Below, piece after piece: positions 61,109-64,000 of a stretch of DNA of 64,000 bases. The notes under the pieces were generated by a model. That model worked only from the letters and a program-made list of their open reading frames with translations, searched no databases and was not told the DNA's origin. The stretch is taken from assembly GCF_009935845.1 (NCBI RefSeq), contig NZ_QWEK01000020.1, positions 1-64,000 on the forward strand. Direction: 5' to 3'. The position numbers and the translations under genes were made by a program. Origin of the DNA: Pseudoflavonifractor sp. 524-17. GTDB lineage: Bacteria > Bacillota > Clostridia > Oscillospirales > Oscillospiraceae. How positions within the stretch are numbered: the stretch's first letter is position 1; every line of letters begins with the position of its first letter.

Positions 61109-61609
61109 TTACGGATGGCGTCCGGTCCCCTTGGGGCCGGTTTTCTTCCCGGTCTGACGCCCCTTGTCGGGGCTGGGGGGCGCCGCCCACGGCTTGCGCG
61201 TTCGCTTCTCCGCCGCCCGCTTCTGGGCCTGCCGGGCCTTCTGCCGGGCTCTGGCCCGCTGGGCCCGGCTGTCCAGCTCCTCCGCCAGGGCGGCAAACCG
61301 GAGGTCCTCCTCAGCCATGCGTCGGGCGAAGGCGGCCGCCAGGCCGGCGTCGGTCACGGCCATCACAGCGCACACCCCCCGGCCCACGGCGCCCCCCAGC
61401 TCCTCCTTGGAGAAGGGGACCGCCATCCAGGGGACCTCCTCCCGCCGGCACAGCGCCTCCCCCCGGCTCAGGGTCTTCTCCGCCCCGTCCCGGGCGGCTA
61501 CCACCAGCCGGGCGCTGTGCTGGGAGACAGCCTCGTGTATCGCCTCCTCGCCGATGGCCAGCTTTCCCGCCCGGCGGGACAGGCCCAACACATGCAGCGC
61601 GCTACTCAT
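61109..61609 (-). CDS. ylxQ: L7Ae-family RNA-binding protein with long basic tail (YlxQ)
   Basis: 166 residues. Residues 1-95 form an L7Ae/L30e domain (LGLSRRAGKLAIGEEAI). The remaining 70 residues are an Arg/Lys/Ala-rich coiled-coil-like and disordered tail not present in short YlxQ proteins. The start overlaps the ylxR stop by 8 bp. Confidence 0.87.
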   Translation of the reverse strand: MSSALHVLGLSRRAGKLAIGEEAIHEAVSQHSARLVVAARDGAEKTLSRGEALCRREEVPWMAVPFSKEELGGAVGRGVCAVMAVTDAGLAAAFARRMAEEDLRFAALAEELDSRAQRARARQKARQAQKRAAEKRTRKPWAAPPSPDKGRQTGKKTGPKGTGRHP

Positions 61610-61871
61610 GGCCCGCCCCCATCTGCTCCTCCAGCGAGGCGTATACCTCCTCGGGGATCTGGACGGAAAAGGCCCGCTCCAGCCCCTTGGACTTCTTCGC
61701 CCGCTTCAGGCACGCCGGATCGGGACACAGGTAGGCCCCCCGCCCCGGCTTCTTCCCCTTAAAGTCCAAAGAGACCTCCCCCTCCGGGGAGCGGACCACC
61801 CGGATGAGCTCCCGCTTTGGCTTCATCTCCCGGCATCCCAGGCATTGACGCATGGGGATCTTTTTGGGCAT
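61602..61871 (-). CDS. rnpM: YlxR family RNA-binding protein (RnpM)
   Basis: 89 residues of the DUF448 family: MRQCLGCREMKPKRELIRVV and GRGAYLCPDPACLKRA with four cysteines. In Bacillus it modulates RNase P activity (established for the family). Conserved position between nusA and ylxQ. Confidence 0.92.
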   Translation of the reverse strand: MPKKIPMRQCLGCREMKPKRELIRVVRSPEGEVSLDFKGKKPGRGAYLCPDPACLKRAKKSKGLERAFSVQIPEEVYASLEEQMGAGHE

Positions 61872-61900
61872 GGCTGCGCCTCCTTTCCTCGCTCCGCCGG

Positions 61901-63136
61901 TTACGCTTGCGTTTCTTCCGCTTCCGCCCGCTCTTCCAATTCTTCCTGGACTCCGGCTTCCTCCGGCGGCGGAACTTCCTCCTCCGCCCCGCCGTCTATA
62001 TCAAAAAGTTCCTCCTCTTCCGGCCCCTCTTCCTCTTCCGCCGGGGCGCTGGCCGGCTTGATGTCAATTTTATACCCAGTGAGCTTGGCGGCCAGACGGG
62101 CGTTCTGCCCCTCCTTGCCGATGGCCAGGGACAGCTGATCGTCGGGAACCACCACCCGGCAGCTCTTCCCTTCCTCCAGTGTGGTGACGCTGATCACGTC
62201 GGCGGGGGAGAGGGCTGCGGCGATATACTGGGCGGGGTCCTCGCTGTATTTGATGATGTCCACCTTTTCGCCGCCCAGCTCTTCTACGACATTATTCACC
62301 CGGCGGCCGCCGGGGCCCACGCAGGCGCCGATGGCGTCCACCTCCGCCTCGGCGGACCACACCGCCAGCTTGGTGCGGCTGCCCGCCTCCCGGGCGATGG
62401 ACTTGACCTCCACCGTACCCTCGTAGATCTCCGGCACCTCCAGCTCGAACAGGCGCTTCACCAGGCCCGGGTGGGTGCGGGAGAGGAGGACCTGGGGTCC
62501 CTTAGTGGACCGGCGGACCTCCACCACGTACACCTTCAGGCGCATTCCCTCGGCAATGGACTCCCCCCGGACCTGCTCCCCGGCGGCCAGATAGGCCTCG
62601 GTGCTCTCCCCGCCGGAGCCGATGCGCAGGGACGCCGCCCCCGACCGGGGATCCACCCGGGTCACCACGCCGGTAAGAATCTCATGCTCCTTGGAGTTGA
62701 ACTCGTCATAAATCATCCCCCGCTCTGCCTCCCGCATTCCCTGGATGATCACCTGTCGGGCGGTCTGGGCGGCGATGCGCCCAAAGTTGCGGGGCTTAAT
62801 CTCAATGCGCAGCACGTCCCCCAGCTGGGCCCGGGGCAGGGCGGCCCGGGCCTCCTCCAGGCTCATCTCCGTACAGGGGTTGTCAACGGTCTCCACCACG
62901 TCCTTCTTCACGAACATGCGCACCGTGCCCAGCTCCTCATTGGCCTCCACGGTGACGTTATCCCCCACCCCCTCGTGGTCCCGCTTATAGGCGGACACCA
63001 GCGCCTGGGTGATCTTCTCTATCATATAGGACTTGGGAATGCCCTTCTGCTGCTCAATCATCTCGATGGCGGCAAAAAACTCCGCCCCGTCCAGCTCGTT
63101 GCTCTTCTGCGCTTTTGCATTCTTTCTTCCGGCCAT
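61901..63136 (-). CDS. nusA: transcription termination/antitermination factor NusA
   Basis: 411 residues. N-terminal RNA-polymerase-binding domain (about 1-125), S1 domain (about 135-200), two KH domains (about 200-340; [23 protein letters not shown]-type loop) and an acidic C-terminal tail of about 60 residues. ATG at 63136 (or GTG at 63142), both downstream of AAAGGAG. Confidence 0.95.
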   Translation of the reverse strand: MAGRKNAKAQKSNELDGAEFFAAIEMIEQQKGIPKSYMIEKITQALVSAYKRDHEGVGDNVTVEANEELGTVRMFVKKDVVETVDNPCTEMSLEEARAALPRAQLGDVLRIEIKPRNFGRIAAQTARQVIIQGMREAERGMIYDEFNSKEHEILTGVVTRVDPRSGAASLRIGSGGESTEAYLAAGEQVRGESIAEGMRLKVYVVEVRRSTKGPQVLLSRTHPGLVKRLFELEVPEIYEGTVEVKSIAREAGSRTKLAVWSAEAEVDAIGACVGPGGRRVNNVVEELGGEKVDIIKYSEDPAQYIAAALSPADVISVTTLEEGKSCRVVVPDDQLSLAIGKEGQNARLAAKLTGYKIDIKPASAPAEEEEGPEEEELFDIDGGAEEEVPPPEEAGVQEELEERAEAEETQA

Positions 63137-63151
63137 TGTCACAAAACTCCT

Positions 63152-63607
63152 TTAAAACCGAACGTACAGGCGAACCTGGGCCACATCCTTTTTCTCAAAC
63201 GTCACGCTGCCCTCCGGGGTGTCCAGGGTCACATTGCCCCCCTCATAGCCTTGCAGCGCGCCTACGAACTCCTTCCTGCCCTCTCTGGCCCGGTAAAGGC
63301 GCACCTCCACCTCGCTGCCCATAAACCGGGCAAAATGCTCCGGCTTTTTCAGCGCCCGGTCCAGCCCGGCGGAGGAGACCTCCAGGGTGTAGCTGCCCTC
63401 AATGGGGTCGGCCTCGTCCAGCGTGTCGGACAGGGGGCGGGATACCGCCTCGCAGTCGTCGATGGACACGCCCCCCTCCTTGTCGATATACACCCGCAAA
63501 AACCAGGTTCCGGCCTCCTTGACATACTCCACGTCCCAGAGGGTACAGCCCTGTTCCGCCGCGATGGGCGCCGCCAGGCCGGCCACAAGCTCCGTCACTT
63601 TCGCCAT
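63152..63607 (-). CDS. rimP: ribosome maturation factor RimP
   Basis: 151 residues for 30S assembly. N-terminal alpha/beta domain with CEAVSRPLSDTLDE and the SYTLEVSSAGLDRAL motif (about 71-85), then an SH3-like C-domain. First gene of the operon, transcribed from the promoter at 63718-63746. Confidence 0.93.
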   Translation of the reverse strand: MAKVTELVAGLAAPIAAEQGCTLWDVEYVKEAGTWFLRVYIDKEGGVSIDDCEAVSRPLSDTLDEADPIEGSYTLEVSSAGLDRALKKPEHFARFMGSEVEVRLYRAREGRKEFVGALQGYEGGNVTLDTPEGSVTFEKKDVAQVRLYVRF

Positions 63608-63668
63608 AGTTTCTTCTCCGTTTCCTGATAATCCAAAAATTTACATGCCTGGTTTTTTCAAAAATGAA

Positions 63669-63691
63669 GAGCGGGGCGAACCCCACTCTCA
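63669..63691 (-). terminator. leader hairpin/attenuator candidate upstream of rimP
   Basis: On the minus strand GAGTGGGG pairs with CCCCGCTC (one wobble pair) around a TTCG loop. TTCATTTTT follows, inside the rimP leader. Confidence 0.55.
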
Positions 63692-63717
63692 TCATCTACC
63701 TTACATCTAACATAAGG

Positions 63718-63746
63718 ATTATAGCACACAACCCATACAGGTGCAA
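63718..63746 (-). promoter_or_regulatory. promoter of the rimP-nusA-infB operon
   Basis: Minus strand TTGCAC (63741-63746), 17-bp spacer, TATAAT (63718-63723). Confidence 0.75.
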
Positions 63747-63852
63747 GTGCTTTCCCTCTATTTTACACCCCTGTCCTGCAAAAATTATATGGTTTTCCGG
63801 CATGTGCGCAGCCGCGGGGGAACGGGTTCCATGATTTGTAACTCTTTCTTTG

Positions 63853-63880
63853 TTGACATAACCGTGAAGTTTGATAGAAT
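63853..63880 (+). promoter_or_regulatory. promoter of the gene at the right edge
   Basis: TTGACA (63853-63858), 16-bp spacer, TAGAAT (63875-63880). Confidence 0.7.
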
Positions 63881-63953
63881 AGAAGACGCTTTACTCTGCT
63901 AAACTGCCGGGGGACGCCCCGTTTCATCTACATTTTTAAGGAGACAACAAGCC

Positions 63954-64000
63954 ATGAGCGAACTGAATCTGGCCTCGGATGTCATCAACGAGGTGCGCAA
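63954..64000 (+). CDS. 5' end of an unidentified gene (partial)
   Basis: ATG at 63954 with AAGGAGAC about 8 nt upstream. It reads M-S-E-L-N-L-A-S-D-V-I-N-E-V-R and runs off the window. Too short to identify. Confidence 0.7.
   Translation, partial: MSELNLASDVINEVR

Larger units (their letters stand above)
63608..63953. other. divergent region upstream of rimP
   Basis: 346 bp. Minus strand: rimP promoter at 63718-63746 and a leader hairpin GAGTGGGG/CCCCGCTC (about 63669-63691) followed by TTCATTTTT, possibly an attenuator. Plus strand: promoter at 63853-63880 for the gene at 63954. No other gene. Confidence 0.7.

Overview
The window is a GC-rich bacterial chromosome segment. It carries a spoIVB sporulation protease gene, the Firmicutes-style operon rimP-nusA-ylxR-ylxQ-infB-rbfA-nrnA-truB-ribF, AGGAGG-type ribosome binding sites, BMP-type nucleoside transport genes and a DRTGG/[FeFe]-hydrogenase-like operon. 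Together these suggest a strictly anaerobic, spore-forming Clostridia of the Oscillospiraceae type (Flavonifractor/Lawsonibacter/Intestinimonas-like). The taxon is an inference from gene content, not from a marker gene search. No CRISPR array, rRNA, integrase or transposase was seen.

Layout. 1-8.4 kb: chemoreceptor, dGTPase, lipoprotein, SpoIVB, two membrane proteins of unknown function and an orphan corrinoid protein. 8.8-22.4 kb: a compact, entirely minus-strand PBSX-like phage element. It runs terminase, portal, protease, capsid, connectors, contractile sheath and tube, tail chaperone, LysM protein, baseplate, holin. It has no integrase, repressor, endolysin or tail fibre, and a 277-residue protein sits where a tape-measure protein should be. 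Its tail chaperone gene has a textbook -1 frameshift signal: an A AAA AAA slippery site and, 4 nt later, a perfect 12-bp stem. 22.6-27.4 kb: a zinc-ribbon membrane protein with an ABC-2 exporter. 27.5-35.4 kb: a LacI-type regulator, an adenine-deaminase-like enzyme and a BMP nucleoside ABC importer, tied together by three copies of one operator-like palindrome. 35.4-37.2 kb: cysK facing an Rrf2 regulator, then tRNA-Leu(UAG). 37.3-40.8 kb: lspA, RluA-type pseudouridine synthase, HAD phosphatase and DEAD-box helicase in one operon.

41.0-43.2 kb: DRTGG protein, RsbW-like ATPase and a hydrogenase-like iron-sulfur protein that keeps the H-cluster ligand cysteines but has lost the proton-transfer cysteine. 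43.2-53.9 kb: a catabolic cluster (M20 amidohydrolase, TIGR04076 protein, flavodoxin-like reductase, TRZ/ATZ-type deaminase, RpiR regulator) divergent from a complete Opp/Dpp-type ABC importer. Near-identical AT-rich palindromes overlap both facing promoters. 54.0-63.6 kb: a pseudouridine synthase and the nusA-infB operon, with one unrecognised 135-aa gene between infB and rbfA. The window ends in the first codons of a plus-strand gene.

Starts were chosen by ribosome binding site and by ATGA/TTGA overlaps with upstream genes. Many long open frames on opposite strands are GC-driven shadows and are left out.
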